NCBI GenBank assembly: GCA_003611745.1
Contig: RAYF01000046.1
Span: forward strand, 1 to 51,355
From: a bacterium D16-36
GTDB lineage: Bacteria > Bacillota > Clostridia > Lachnospirales > Lachnospiraceae
Reading direction: 5' to 3'
DNA: 51,355 nucleotides
Part shown: positions 43,519 to 51,355 of the stretch, one piece after another
Numbering within the stretch: the stretch's first letter is position 1
Layout of the letters: each line of letters starts with the position of its first letter
The notes under the pieces: model-generated
Databases searched by the model: none
Told to the model about the DNA's origin: nothing
Seen by the model: the letters and a program-made list of their open reading frames with translations, nothing else
Position numbers and translations under genes: made by a program

Positions 43519-44448
43519 ATGGATGATGTGGCACAGGAGTTGCAGTTTATTGTGGAAGAGGAAAAGAATGGGATTCGTCTGGATCAGTTTTTAGCTGGGA
43601 AACTGCCGGACGTCTCCCGTTCTTTTTTGCAGAAAAAAATAAAGGGCGGCAAAGTATCCGTGGACGGCAAAGCCGTAAAAGCAGGCTGGAAACTAAATAC
43701 TGGAAACAAGGTACAGGTAATAATGGAGCCGCCGGAGGAATTGTCGGTGGAGCCGGAGGACATCCCCTTGGACATACTCTATGAAGACGGAGACATTATT
43801 GTTATCAATAAACCAAAGCAGATGGTGGTGCATCCGGCGCCGGGGCACTATTCCGGAACGATGGTCAATGCGCTGCTGTACCACTGTAAGGATTCCCTAT
43901 CCGGGATTAACGGTGTTTTGAGGCCGGGAATCGTCCACCGGATTGACCAGGATACCACGGGGGCAGTCGTAGCCTGTAAGAATGATTTTGCGCACCGTTT
44001 TATTGCGGAGCAGTTAAAAGAGCACTCGATTACCAGAACATACCACGCCATTGTGCATAACCATGTACTCTTGGAGGAGGGGACCATTGAAAGTACACTG
44101 GGGCGCCATCCTGCAGACAGGAAGAGGATGGCGATGGATGTGAAGAATGGAAAGAGGGCAGTGACGCACTACCGGGTATTGAATCCCTTAAATGGAAGAT
44201 TTACCTATATCTGCTGCAATCTGGAAACCGGGCGCACGCACCAGATACGCGTCCATATGGCGAGCATTGGGAACCCTATTCTGGGGGACGGGGTTTACGG
44301 GCCGGCAAAGTGCCCGTTTCATCTGACCGGACAGACGCTCCATGCAAAAACACTTGGGTTTATCCATCCCTCAACCAGAAAATACGTGGAATTTGATGCA
44401 CCGCTTCCAGAATATTTTGAGAAACTTCTGAATCATTTAAAAAAATAG
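43519..44448 (+). CDS. RluA/RluD-family pseudouridine synthase
   Basis: A 309-residue enzyme isomerising uridines in 23S rRNA. The S4 domain is at about 18-80 (IRLDQFLAGKLPDVSRSFLQK). The catalytic Asp is D143 in HRIDQDTTG, slightly altered from the usual HRLDxxTSG. GRTHQIRVHMASIGNPILGD follows. It is placed after lspA as in many Firmicutes (ylyB). The ATG at 43519 follows GGAGAAGGGCT. Confidence 0.93.
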   Translation: MDDVAQELQFIVEEEKNGIRLDQFLAGKLPDVSRSFLQKKIKGGKVSVDGKAVKAGWKLNTGNKVQVIMEPPEELSVEPEDIPLDILYEDGDIIVINKPKQMVVHPAPGHYSGTMVNALLYHCKDSLSGINGVLRPGIVHRIDQDTTGAVVACKNDFAHRFIAEQLKEHSITRTYHAIVHNHVLLEEGTIESTLGRHPADRKRMAMDVKNGKRAVTHYRVLNPLNGRFTYICCNLETGRTHQIRVHMASIGNPILGDGVYGPAKCPFHLTGQTLHAKTLGFIHPSTRKYVEFDAPLPEYFEKLLNHLKK

Positions 44449-44457
44449 GCAGCTTTG

Positions 44458-44492
44458 TTTTTGTCAAAAATAGACAAATTTTTTCTTTTTTC
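44458..44492 (+). terminator. Weak intrinsic terminator after the pseudouridine synthase
   Basis: TTTGTC (44460-44465) and GACAAA (44473-44478) form a 6-bp stem followed by a long T-rich run. Confidence 0.55.
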
Positions 44493-44502
44493 AGCTTAAA
44501 AC

Positions 44503-44531
44503 TTGATATATTTTACCAAATACATTATAAT
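44503..44531 (+). promoter_or_regulatory. Sigma-A promoter for the SBP-chemoreceptor pair
   Basis: TTGATA (44503-44508), a 17-base spacer and TATAAT (44526-44531): a strong promoter kept intact in front of two damaged genes. Confidence 0.85.
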
Positions 44532-44573
44532 TTTTATATAAGCGCTACAAAAAAGAAAGGAATGGTTAGAAGG

Positions 44574-45592
44574 ATGAAAAAATTTAGTAAGCTGAAAAAG
44601 TTTTTTACCTGCTTTCTTTTTCTGGTATGTGCCATAGCAGTTACGGCATGCGGAAATGAAAATGAACAGAAAAGTGATGGCAAAGAGGAACCAGACAGCA
44701 AGGCTCTGATTACTGTAGGTTATGTCCAGTCAGGCACCGGAGCTGCATGGAGCCATGCAAATGTGGAATCAATCCAGCAAAGCTGTACAGAAGAAAACGG
44801 AATTAAATTGCTATACGAAAATGCAGAGGATAGTTTTGAGAACCAGCTTAATATCGTCCGCTCATTTATTGAACAAAAAGTAGACCTGATCAGTTTTACC
44901 CCGATTGTGTCCGAAGGATGGGACGAGGTACTGCAGGAGGCGAAGGACGCAGGAATCCCTGTAATCGTGATGGACCGTATGGTGGATGTAAAGGATGACA
45001 CCTTGTACCACTGCTGGATAGGGTCTAATTTCCTGCTTGAGGGATACAAGGCAGCTGACTGGCTGATTGATTATATGGATTCCCTCAAGACAAGAAAGAA
45101 GTCATATAAGGTTGCACTGTTTCAGGGGACGATAGGGGCCAGTGCAGAGACAGGCCGTACGCAGGGGGTTGAGGAGATGCTCGCCGCTGAGGGCAATTAC
45201 AAATTCGTCTACAAAGATACAGGCGGCTTTAACAAAGACGGCGGCATCAGGAATATGGAAAATGTGCTGAAGCAGAAGCTTGATATTGATATCTTGATCA
45301 GCGAAAATGATGACATGCATTGGGCGCAATAGAAGTAATGGAAAAAAAGGGGATAAAACCGGGCAAAGATATCGTTATCATATCTTTTGACGGCATTCAT
45401 GACGCGTTTCAGGCAATGACAGAGGGAAAGATTAACTGTGTTATGGAGTGTAATCCCCTGACCGGAAAATTATTGGCCTCTGCTATCAAAACAGTGATCA
45501 ATGGCGACCCGATTTCCAAAAAGAATTATGTACAGGAGGAACTTTTCCCTGCCGACACTGCTAAAGATTACATAGACAGCAGAAAATATTAA
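44574..45592 (+). pseudogene. Frameshifted sugar-binding lipoprotein (periplasmic-binding-protein family)
   Basis: A lipoprotein with lipobox VTAC (near residue 24), then a ribose/galactose-type binding protein: VGYVQSGTGAAWSHANVESIQ, QKVDLISFTPIVSEGWDEVL, AGIPVIVMDRMVD. The frame breaks near 45316: one frame reads ENDDMHWAQ then stops (45330-45332), and the other continues GAIEVMEKKGIKPGKDIVII to 45592. A single missing base in an ancestral DM-A-LGAIEVM explains it. There is no permease or ATPase, and a chemoreceptor follows at 16 bases, so it probably delivered a sugar signal to that receptor. A sequencing error is not excluded. Confidence 0.8.
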
Positions 45593-45608
45593 AGGAGGGC
45601 GGAATGTT

Positions 45609-47424
45609 ATGACACAATTAAACAAATTAAACAGCATTGCGTTTAAACTGATTTCAGGCTTTATGGTGGTTGTTGTCTTAATCATAGTGCTTGGCGCAGT
45701 TTCTTATAACAGTTCTTCCTCCGCGATGTTGAAATCCTATAAACAGAATATGGCAGGTACGGTGAACGCAACCGCCACCTACCTCAACCTTGGAATGTCC
45801 CAGATTCATGCAGAAGCACAGAAGATAACAGAAGACAGTGATTATTACAATTATTACAGAGGGGCATATAAGGGCAATAAACCGCAGGAGTATATGTTAT
45901 GAAGTTCCCTTTACAACTCGGCACAGTCAGCAGCCAGCGCCAGTGACTTTATTATGGCAATCTCTATCTTTGGCGATTACGGTGACGGGATTTCCTCTGC
46001 AGGGACCCTGAAACCGGGATTTTATGATACCTTCCACAAAGCCCATGGGGAGAATGCGGAGGACGGGGAGGAGATATTAAATACGGATAAAGAGGGAAGC
46101 GTGTTTGCCAGCCAGGATTTTTATAAAAATGCAGCTTCCGGCAAGCCTGTATCTACCATGGTAAAATATAACAAAAAGAATTATCTGTTTATCTGTTCCC
46201 CGATTGCGGATACCGGCTCCAATGTATGCTGCCTGGTGCCGGAAAAAGTAATGTTAAAACAGGCCTATGAGATCCGGAATATGACTGTCGGCATTACAAT
46301 CATAGCGATTATCGTGGCAATTCTGGTTGCGTTATTTCTTGCCTTTAATATGCACCGGGCAATCAGCAATGTTGTCGGCGTATTGGAAAAAGCCTCAAAT
46401 GGCGATTTGACAGGGAATGTCACCCTGAAAAGGAAAGATGAATTTGGTGTCCTCGGCAATAGCATCAATGGCATGATTTCTAACATGAAGATGCTGCTTA
46501 ATAAGGTAGACCAGATCAGCAGCCTGGTGCAGTCTTCATCGGATGATGTGACAAAAGACCTCGGAACTGCTTGTTGCTTCATCAGATGAAATTTATAATG
46601 CTATGTCTGAAATAGAATCCGGGACTTCATCACAGGCGAGGGAAGCGGAGAGGTGTCTGGAGCAGATGGATGGGCTTTCTGAGAAAATTAATGTTTTGAC
46701 CAGAAATACAAGTGAGATAGAGGCGATTTCACATAATACAAAGGATTATGTCAATCAGGGGATTGATATTATCGCTAAGCTCAGCAGCCGTTCTAAGGAT
46801 ACACAGGATGTTACGGAAGCTGTTATTGAAGGCATTAATAAATTAAATGATGAATCCAAGACGATTGAAGGCATTGTTGAAGTCATCAGTTCTATTTCCG
46901 ACCAGACAAGCCTCCTTAGCTTAAATGCATCTATTGAAGCGGCCCGTGCCGGGGAATCCGGTAAGGGGTTTGCCGTTGTTGCAGATGAAATCCGGAAACT
47001 TGCTGATGAATCTATGCAGGCAGTCGGCGGGATTTCTGATATTATTAATGGAATCAATACACAGACGGAACAGACAGTAGAGACTGCAATGCGGGCAGAA
47101 CAGATCGTAGGGGCGCAGCAGGAGGCGCTGGAGACTACCATTAATCTGTTTAATAATATTAATAAATATGTGGAAGACCTGGCGTCGAACCTTGATGATA
47201 TCACAAAGGGAATAGAGCAGATGTCTGTTGCGAAAGAGCATACGCTTTCAGCTATCCAGAGTATATCAGATGTTTCTGACAGGTCTGCGGCATCTACCTC
47301 AGAAGTATCCTCTACCATTTTGAACCAGCTAGAGGCTGTGAAGAACCTAAATGGAAATGCAGAGACACTGAACCATAATTCTGGCGACCTGTTGGATGCA
47401 GTAACACAATTTAAATTAAATTAG
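45609..47424 (+). pseudogene. Methyl-accepting chemotaxis protein with a nonsense codon and a frameshift
   Basis: Composite of about 604 residues: TM1 (about 14-36), a ~185-residue outer domain, TM2 (VGITIIAIIVAILVALFLAF), HAMP, and the signalling hairpin with its tip [20 protein letters not shown] and [15 protein letters not shown]. An in-frame TGA at 45900-45902 interrupts EYML/SSLYNSAQ, and a shift near 46560 (one extra base before TCGGAACTG) moves the frame before the signalling domain. If real, the full receptor is not made. The signalling segment alone (ATG 46603-47424) stays open but lacks an obvious ribosome-binding site. Confidence 0.85.
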
Positions 47425-47458
47425 ATTTTTATTCTCGCGTACGCAACGAAGTATAGGG

Positions 47459-47489
47459 CCGGCAGCCAATTATTGGGCTGCCGGTTTTC
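47459..47489 (+). terminator. Intrinsic terminator after the chemoreceptor
   Basis: CCGGCAGCC (47459-47467) and GGCTGCCGG (47476-47484) form a perfect 9-bp stem followed by TTTTCTT. The converging recombinase gene ends inside the loop. Confidence 0.88.
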
Positions 47490-48543
47490 TTAAAGAGACT
47501 GCTGTTGCAGCAATCCGTTTTTTGTCGTCCTCCATCGCAGCATAGTGCTTTCTGGTCGTATTGACATCATTATGCCCAAGAACCTCGGCAACAAGGTAAA
47601 TGTCACCTGTTTCGCGGTATAAGGATGTGCCATAGGTGCTGCGCAGCTTATGTGGCGTAATATGCTTAAAATTCGTAATCTGGCCGGCATATTCTGAAAC
47701 AAGGTTCTCTATGGCCTGTACGCTGATTCTGCGGCGCTGTATGGAATAAAACAGCGCATGCTCATGGCCTGCGGCGGGCTGGATCTGTTCCCTTGATATA
47801 TCAATGTAATTTTTAAGCGCATTTCTGACTTCCTCGCCGAAATAAACATATTCTTCCTTGCCGCCTTTGCGGATAATCCGGATGCGGTTTTCGCGGAAAT
47901 CAATATCCTCAATATCAAGGCCCACACATTCGGACACGCGGATTCCAGTTCCAAGGAACAGCGTAAATATGGCGATATTGCGCAGTTTATTCTTCTCATA
48001 AAAGCTTTTTTTGCGCCCAGTCAGGCTGTCGCCTGCGTGCTCTACCAGCTCCAGAAGCTCGGCAACTTCGCCGGAATCCAGACGGACAATCTCTTTATCG
48101 TGCAGCTTCGGCATGTCGACGACCGTAGTTGGGTTGTTTGTCAGACGGTCTCTTTTCTGGTAATACAGGTAGAATTTGCGCAGGGACGATAATTTTCTGT
48201 GAATTCCCCGTTCATCGTTGGAATAGCTTTTCCCTCCGTATGTATAAAGCTTCAAATATTCTAAATATTCTTCGATATCTACAGGCTCCAGTGCATTTAG
48301 GTCGCTAAGGGTGATGGATGAGATTTCTGTGCTTTGGAAGGAAGGGTTTGCTGTCAGGAGAAAACGGAAAAAAGTCCTGATGTCATAAGCATAGCCGATG
48401 CGCGTATTGATTGACGACACAGGCTCAATGCCGCGGAAGAAATCTTTGGCAAAAGGCGGGAATTCTTTTAATAATTCCCGGAGTTTATGTATATTTGCAG
48501 CATTTTTTTCCTGATGGTATGTCTGATGGTTTGAAGTTCCCAT
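47470..48543 (-). CDS. Tyrosine recombinase, XerC/XerD-like
   Basis: A 357-residue site-specific recombinase. The N-terminal SAM-like domain (about 30-150) is followed by the catalytic domain with R in GTGIRVSECVGL, the HxxR box HKLRSTYGT, GHNDVNTTRKHY and the nucleophilic Tyr at its end (near 338). All catalytic residues are present, unlike the truncated recombinase at 24907. It could be the housekeeping dimer-resolution enzyme or a mobile-element integrase; no attachment sites were found. AGGAGGTAATATTTATT precedes the start. Confidence 0.9.
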   Translation of the reverse strand: MGTSNHQTYHQEKNAANIHKLRELLKEFPPFAKDFFRGIEPVSSINTRIGYAYDIRTFFRFLLTANPSFQSTEISSITLSDLNALEPVDIEEYLEYLKLYTYGGKSYSNDERGIHRKLSSLRKFYLYYQKRDRLTNNPTTVVDMPKLHDKEIVRLDSGEVAELLELVEHAGDSLTGRKKSFYEKNKLRNIAIFTLFLGTGIRVSECVGLDIEDIDFRENRIRIIRKGGKEEYVYFGEEVRNALKNYIDISREQIQPAAGHEHALFYSIQRRRISVQAIENLVSEYAGQITNFKHITPHKLRSTYGTSLYRETGDIYLVAEVLGHNDVNTTRKHYAAMEDDKKRIAATAVSLRKPAAQ

Positions 48544-48611
48544 AATAAATATTACCTCCTGTGAAGTCTGTGCCCTTAGATACGGCTGGCAGAATATGTA
48601 TTTGCAGGTAT

Positions 48612-48640
48612 ATTATAGCAGACTACTCTCCAAATATCAA
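48612..48640 (-). promoter_or_regulatory. Sigma-A promoter for the recombinase gene, with an overlapping dyad
   Basis: Minus strand: TTGATA (48635-48640), 17 bases, TATAAT (48612-48617). A dyad CAAATA/TATTTG (48631-48650) covers the -35 and could be an operator. Confidence 0.8.
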
Positions 48641-48755
48641 TAACTATTTGAAAAACTGGAGTTTATCCCAGAGTTAAAAATACAGGCTACTACCCTTCCC
48701 CCGCCATGCTGCCGGAAACGGCACAGGCCAGATATACTCACCGCAGCAGGAAAAA

Positions 48756-49133
48756 TTATCCATGCCTGCCCCCCCTGTGGTTTGCAATTATGCGTTCTAG
48801 ATGTGTCAAATCAGATCCGGTTAATTTTTGGTTTGCCAAATAATCAGTAATCAGGTTAGAAACGGAACCGCTGTACAATTTATCCAGCAGAGCTCTGGTT
48901 TCGATATCCTGAATCTTTCTTTTGGTAACATTTGCTTTGCAGATAAACCCAGGATCCTCCCTGGTAATTGCGCCTTTATCAATCAGGCGTTTAATAACAG
49001 TATAAGTTGTGTTTTTTTCCCATCCGATATACTCTTTAATAATTTTTGAAATATCTTTTGCAGCCAATTCTTTGTTGGACCACAATAATTCCATAACATT
49101 TAATTCACCCTCATGTAAACGCAGTTCTTTCAT
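48756..49133 (-). CDS. BlaI/MecI/CopY-family transcriptional repressor
   Basis: A 125-residue winged-helix repressor: LHEGELNVMELLWSNKELAAKDISKII, WEKNTTYTVIKRLIDKGAITRE (recognition region) and a C-terminal dimerisation helix. The start at 49133 is 7 bases after GGAGG; the earlier ATG (49139) is only 1 base away. The usual BlaR1/M56 sensor-protease partner is not next to it. TACA/TGTA operator dyads lie directly upstream, implying autoregulation. The target beyond itself is unknown. Confidence 0.9.
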   Translation of the reverse strand: MKELRLHEGELNVMELLWSNKELAAKDISKIIKEYIGWEKNTTYTVIKRLIDKGAITREDPGFICKANVTKRKIQDIETRALLDKLYSGSVSNLITDYLANQKLTGSDLTHLERIIANHRGGRHG

Positions 49134-49159
49134 ATCCATACCTCCATAATAACAGAGAA

Positions 49160-49215
49160 AACACTGAATTCTACAATTGTAGATATCACAATCCACAACT
49201 GTAGAACTTAGTGTT
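49160..49215. promoter_or_regulatory. Operator region for the BlaI-type repressor
   Basis: CTACAATTGTAG (49171-49182) and CCACAACTGTAG (49193-49204) both follow the TACAnnTGTA pattern of BlaI/MecI sites. The outer flanks 49160-49175 and 49200-49215 are also inverted (14 of 16 pairs). It lies about 30 bases before the repressor start. Confidence 0.75.
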
Positions 49216-49363
49216 CCCTGATTTATCTGATGACTATAATGGGATATTCCCATTCAAGAAAGTTACGGCTGATGCCACATAGCATATGTACCACTTTCTA
49301 TTCTACTAGTGAAGTACGGATTCGTCAATGGCTAATTTGAAAAAAATTTTGTATTCCCACTTA

Positions 49364-51172
49364 TCATCTTCCAGTTGGGAATGCCTCAAATGTATCAGCG
49401 ATTTCCTGATATATTGCTTCTGCAGCCCTCTCCTGATAAGATTCCTTTTTTAGCCTTTTGGCGTCTGTTTTTCCTGTCAGGAAGCCCAGTTCTATCAAAA
49501 TTGACGGTACGGTATTGTATTTATTTACAACAAACCCCGCCTGTTTTACCCCCCTGTCTTTGTTGCCCAGCGTATCAACCAGAGTGTCCTTCATTCTCGT
49601 TGCAAATTTTTTGCTGGTCAGCCCGGCAGAATTCTTTTTATTATTTGCCTTTGAATAGTATACCTCTGTCCCGTTTGCCGATGTGTTGCTGGCACTGTTC
49701 ATATGGAGGCTGACAAACAGGTCTGCCTGATATGTTTTTGTCAGCGCCGGACGGGTATAGAGATTGATAAAGGTATCATCATGCCTTGTCCAATATGCCT
49801 TCACAGTCGAATCGTTACTCTCAAAGTACTGCTTTGCCTGTGTATACAGGATTGCCAGACAAAGCTTCTTTTCTTTCAGCCCGCTTTTGGAGGCGCCATT
49901 GTCTTTTCCGCCATGCCCTGCGTCCAACAGAACAATATTCTGGTAAATACTTTTCGGGGATCCTACTTTTACTGTAAAATAACCCTCCTCTTCCGTTAAT
50001 TTGTAGCCTTTTAACCCGTCTGTCGATACTGTAATCTTTGTATCGCCATCCGCATTTTTTCCTACTGCTACTTTTTTAATAACTGTACTGTTTATAAAAG
50101 GGCCATGTTCTTTATAGAAACTGACATGGTTTCCCGGAATGATAATCAGGAACTTTTTGTTCCAGTATTGGTCAGTAGTTGTGATATCAGAAAACTCAAC
50201 ATCCTCCGGCATGATAACCTTTAAAGAAAAGCTGCCTTTTGAAAATGTCAGGGTATCCGTATATCCAGAAACTTTGCTTGCAAAGACATATCCGGCATTA
50301 AAGTAAATGACAACGCATGCCTCCCCCTGTTCGTTCTGTGTAGTTTCTATTTTTCGTACAATATTGCTTTTGATTTCTTCTGATGCATTTCCGAAAGGAT
50401 TAAATGTTTTCAGATAGGTTACTGTGATACTGCTTTCTTTTGTATTCTGGGTAATTACAACATCATTTTTGGAAAGTTCCTTTGCTGCGGAGACCAGAAC
50501 ATAGTTTTTGCTTCGTTTGTCATTTTCCGTAACTGCAATACCAACCAGCGTATTATTATATTTTTCTTCATCATAGGAAACCTCGTCATCTTCCTTGTGA
50601 AAGAGATAATAGCAGTTTATCTCAATAATATAGCTGATAATATTATCAGCCGATATGGCATCCTGAACGGAATAAGAAAAATAACTGAGGTTGTCCATGG
50701 CAAATTTCAGAGGAACCATATAGTCAGTATTCCCGGTTGATTTCTGCACAGCCTGCAGCATTTTTGCGGGCATGGATTTAGGAACATTATTGACAAGGGC
50801 AGTATCACTGTTTACTATAAAAGTGATGCTTTTGTCCCGTCCGGGAGTTTTAATTTGTATGCTCTTCTCCTCTTCAGAATAAGAGTAAGAGCACCCGAGT
50901 AAATCGGACAGAACGCTTTTAACAGGAATCAGCCAGATTCCATCTGCCTGTATCGGCGTCACAGAATAGCTTTGGGAATTGCCGTTGTAACGAAGCTGTA
51001 CCGGTGTCACTTCATATTCTTTCTCAGAACCATCTCCATCCGTCAGGGTAACAATATCCATCGGTGCGCTGGAATCATCTGCCGCTGATGCGTTAGTTTT
51101 TTGCCCGGTAATGCAAATGGCAGACAGAAGCAGTGAAAATAATAAAAAAACATACGCTCTCTTGTGTTTCAT
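49364..51172 (-). CDS. N-acetylmuramoyl-L-alanine amidase with copper-amine-oxidase-like N-domain
   Basis: A 602-residue secreted cell-wall hydrolase. Signal peptide at about 1-30 (ends near TNASA-ADD). Residues about 50-180 carry a copper amine oxidase N-terminal-like domain (LIPVKSVLSDLLGCSYSYSE, MVPLKFAMDNLSY), often a wall- or self-association module. The middle (about 180-410) is AMIN-like. The Amidase_3 domain (about 415-597) has zinc/catalytic residues in LLDAGHGGKDNGA, SLHMNSA and SILIELGFL. It cleaves the amide bond between muramic acid and the stem peptide. The start follows AAAGGAGAAAAAACAG. Confidence 0.92.
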   Translation of the reverse strand: MKHKRAYVFLLFSLLLSAICITGQKTNASAADDSSAPMDIVTLTDGDGSEKEYEVTPVQLRYNGNSQSYSVTPIQADGIWLIPVKSVLSDLLGCSYSYSEEEKSIQIKTPGRDKSITFIVNSDTALVNNVPKSMPAKMLQAVQKSTGNTDYMVPLKFAMDNLSYFSYSVQDAISADNIISYIIEINCYYLFHKEDDEVSYDEEKYNNTLVGIAVTENDKRSKNYVLVSAAKELSKNDVVITQNTKESSITVTYLKTFNPFGNASEEIKSNIVRKIETTQNEQGEACVVIYFNAGYVFASKVSGYTDTLTFSKGSFSLKVIMPEDVEFSDITTTDQYWNKKFLIIIPGNHVSFYKEHGPFINSTVIKKVAVGKNADGDTKITVSTDGLKGYKLTEEEGYFTVKVGSPKSIYQNIVLLDAGHGGKDNGASKSGLKEKKLCLAILYTQAKQYFESNDSTVKAYWTRHDDTFINLYTRPALTKTYQADLFVSLHMNSASNTSANGTEVYYSKANNKKNSAGLTSKKFATRMKDTLVDTLGNKDRGVKQAGFVVNKYNTVPSILIELGFLTGKTDAKRLKKESYQERAAEAIYQEIADTFEAFPTGR

Positions 51173-51355
51173 ATCTGTTTTTTCTCCTTTTTTTGCTTTT
51201 TCTATTTCCTATTTCGTTTCTGATTAGTTATAATAATAGAAAATTTATGCAAAAATATGGCAGAAACAGCATTTATATAATAGGAGCTTCCTGTATAATT
51301 CAAATATAGGAAATTCCAAGAAAGAAGGTTGATAAAAAAATACCTCAGAGTAAAA
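51173..51355. other. AT-rich upstream region of the amidase gene to the window edge
   Basis: No complete gene. A TATAAT on the plus strand (about 51294-51299) and a short open frame from a TTG at 51329 may mark the start of a divergent gene, but the ribosome-binding site would abut the start and only nine codons are visible. Not called. Confidence 0.3.

Noticed and set aside
45305-45335. Programmed frameshift in the sugar-binding protein
   Set aside because: No slippery heptamer or stimulatory hairpin is evident at the break; one missing base explains it.
45900-45902. TGA in the chemoreceptor as selenocysteine or recoding
   Set aside because: Chemoreceptors are not known selenoproteins, no clear SECIS-like hairpin was seen after it, and a second lesion lies downstream; decay or error is simpler.
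51294-51355. Start of a divergent gene at the window edge
   Set aside because: Only nine codons are visible and the ribosome-binding site would touch the TTG start; not enough to call.

Overview
The window looks like a chromosomal segment of a motile, Gram-positive member of the Clostridia, most probably Lachnospiraceae. The signs are Shine-Dalgarno sequences before nearly every gene, a CIRCE-controlled groES-groEL pair, a sepF/ylm/divIVA division cluster, MazF beside alanine racemase, a sigma-D-type flagellin promoter and a flagellin with a Cys-x-x-Cys insert domain. No rRNA, tRNA or CRISPR array was seen. The species cannot be named from this sequence alone.

Layout. 1-2.8 kb: end of an unknown gene and a two-permease/one-ATPase ABC exporter. 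3-9.9 kb: glnS, a DUF2225 protein, groES, groEL, a small membrane protein and a CysQ-like phosphatase. 10-16.3 kb: flagellin, a Sel1-repeat protein, a membrane-anchored protein, a GT2 glycosyltransferase and a zinc-ribbon membrane protein. 16.3-24.7 kb: a UDP-sugar pyrophosphorylase (minus strand), a coiled-coil protein, nnr, alr, mazF, rlmH and a two-component system (minus strand). 24.9-28.9 kb is accessory DNA: a truncated tyrosine recombinase, two tiny genes behind duplicated promoters, a TA-flanked MITE-like element, a Uma2 nuclease, an orphan gene and a 759-bp foldback element with another repeat nested in it. 28.9-35.3 kb: a solute-binding lipoprotein fused to a propeller-like domain, two sugar-type permeases, a HlyD/MacA-like adaptor and a solitary MacB-type extracytoplasmic domain. 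35.3-44.4 kb: MATE, S66 peptidase, then the conserved cluster HlyD-like protein, ylmE, sepF, yggT, ylmH, divIVA, lspA, rluD. 44.5-47.4 kb: a sugar-binding lipoprotein and a chemoreceptor that are both broken. 47.5-51.2 kb, minus strand: a Xer-family recombinase, a lone BlaI-type repressor and a cell-wall amidase.

What stands out. (1) The groES, groEL and DUF2225 genes share a leader: a hairpin whose loop is complementary to a conserved sequence just before the ribosome-binding site, predicting a pseudoknot. (2) Two short genes with different products share an almost identical 87-bp promoter/leader. (3) The 28.9-35.3 kb cluster joins an importer-like half and an efflux-like half, with no ATPase. 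(4) Intergenic DNA is rich in several families of palindromic repeats. Functions come from family motifs read by eye; no database search was run.
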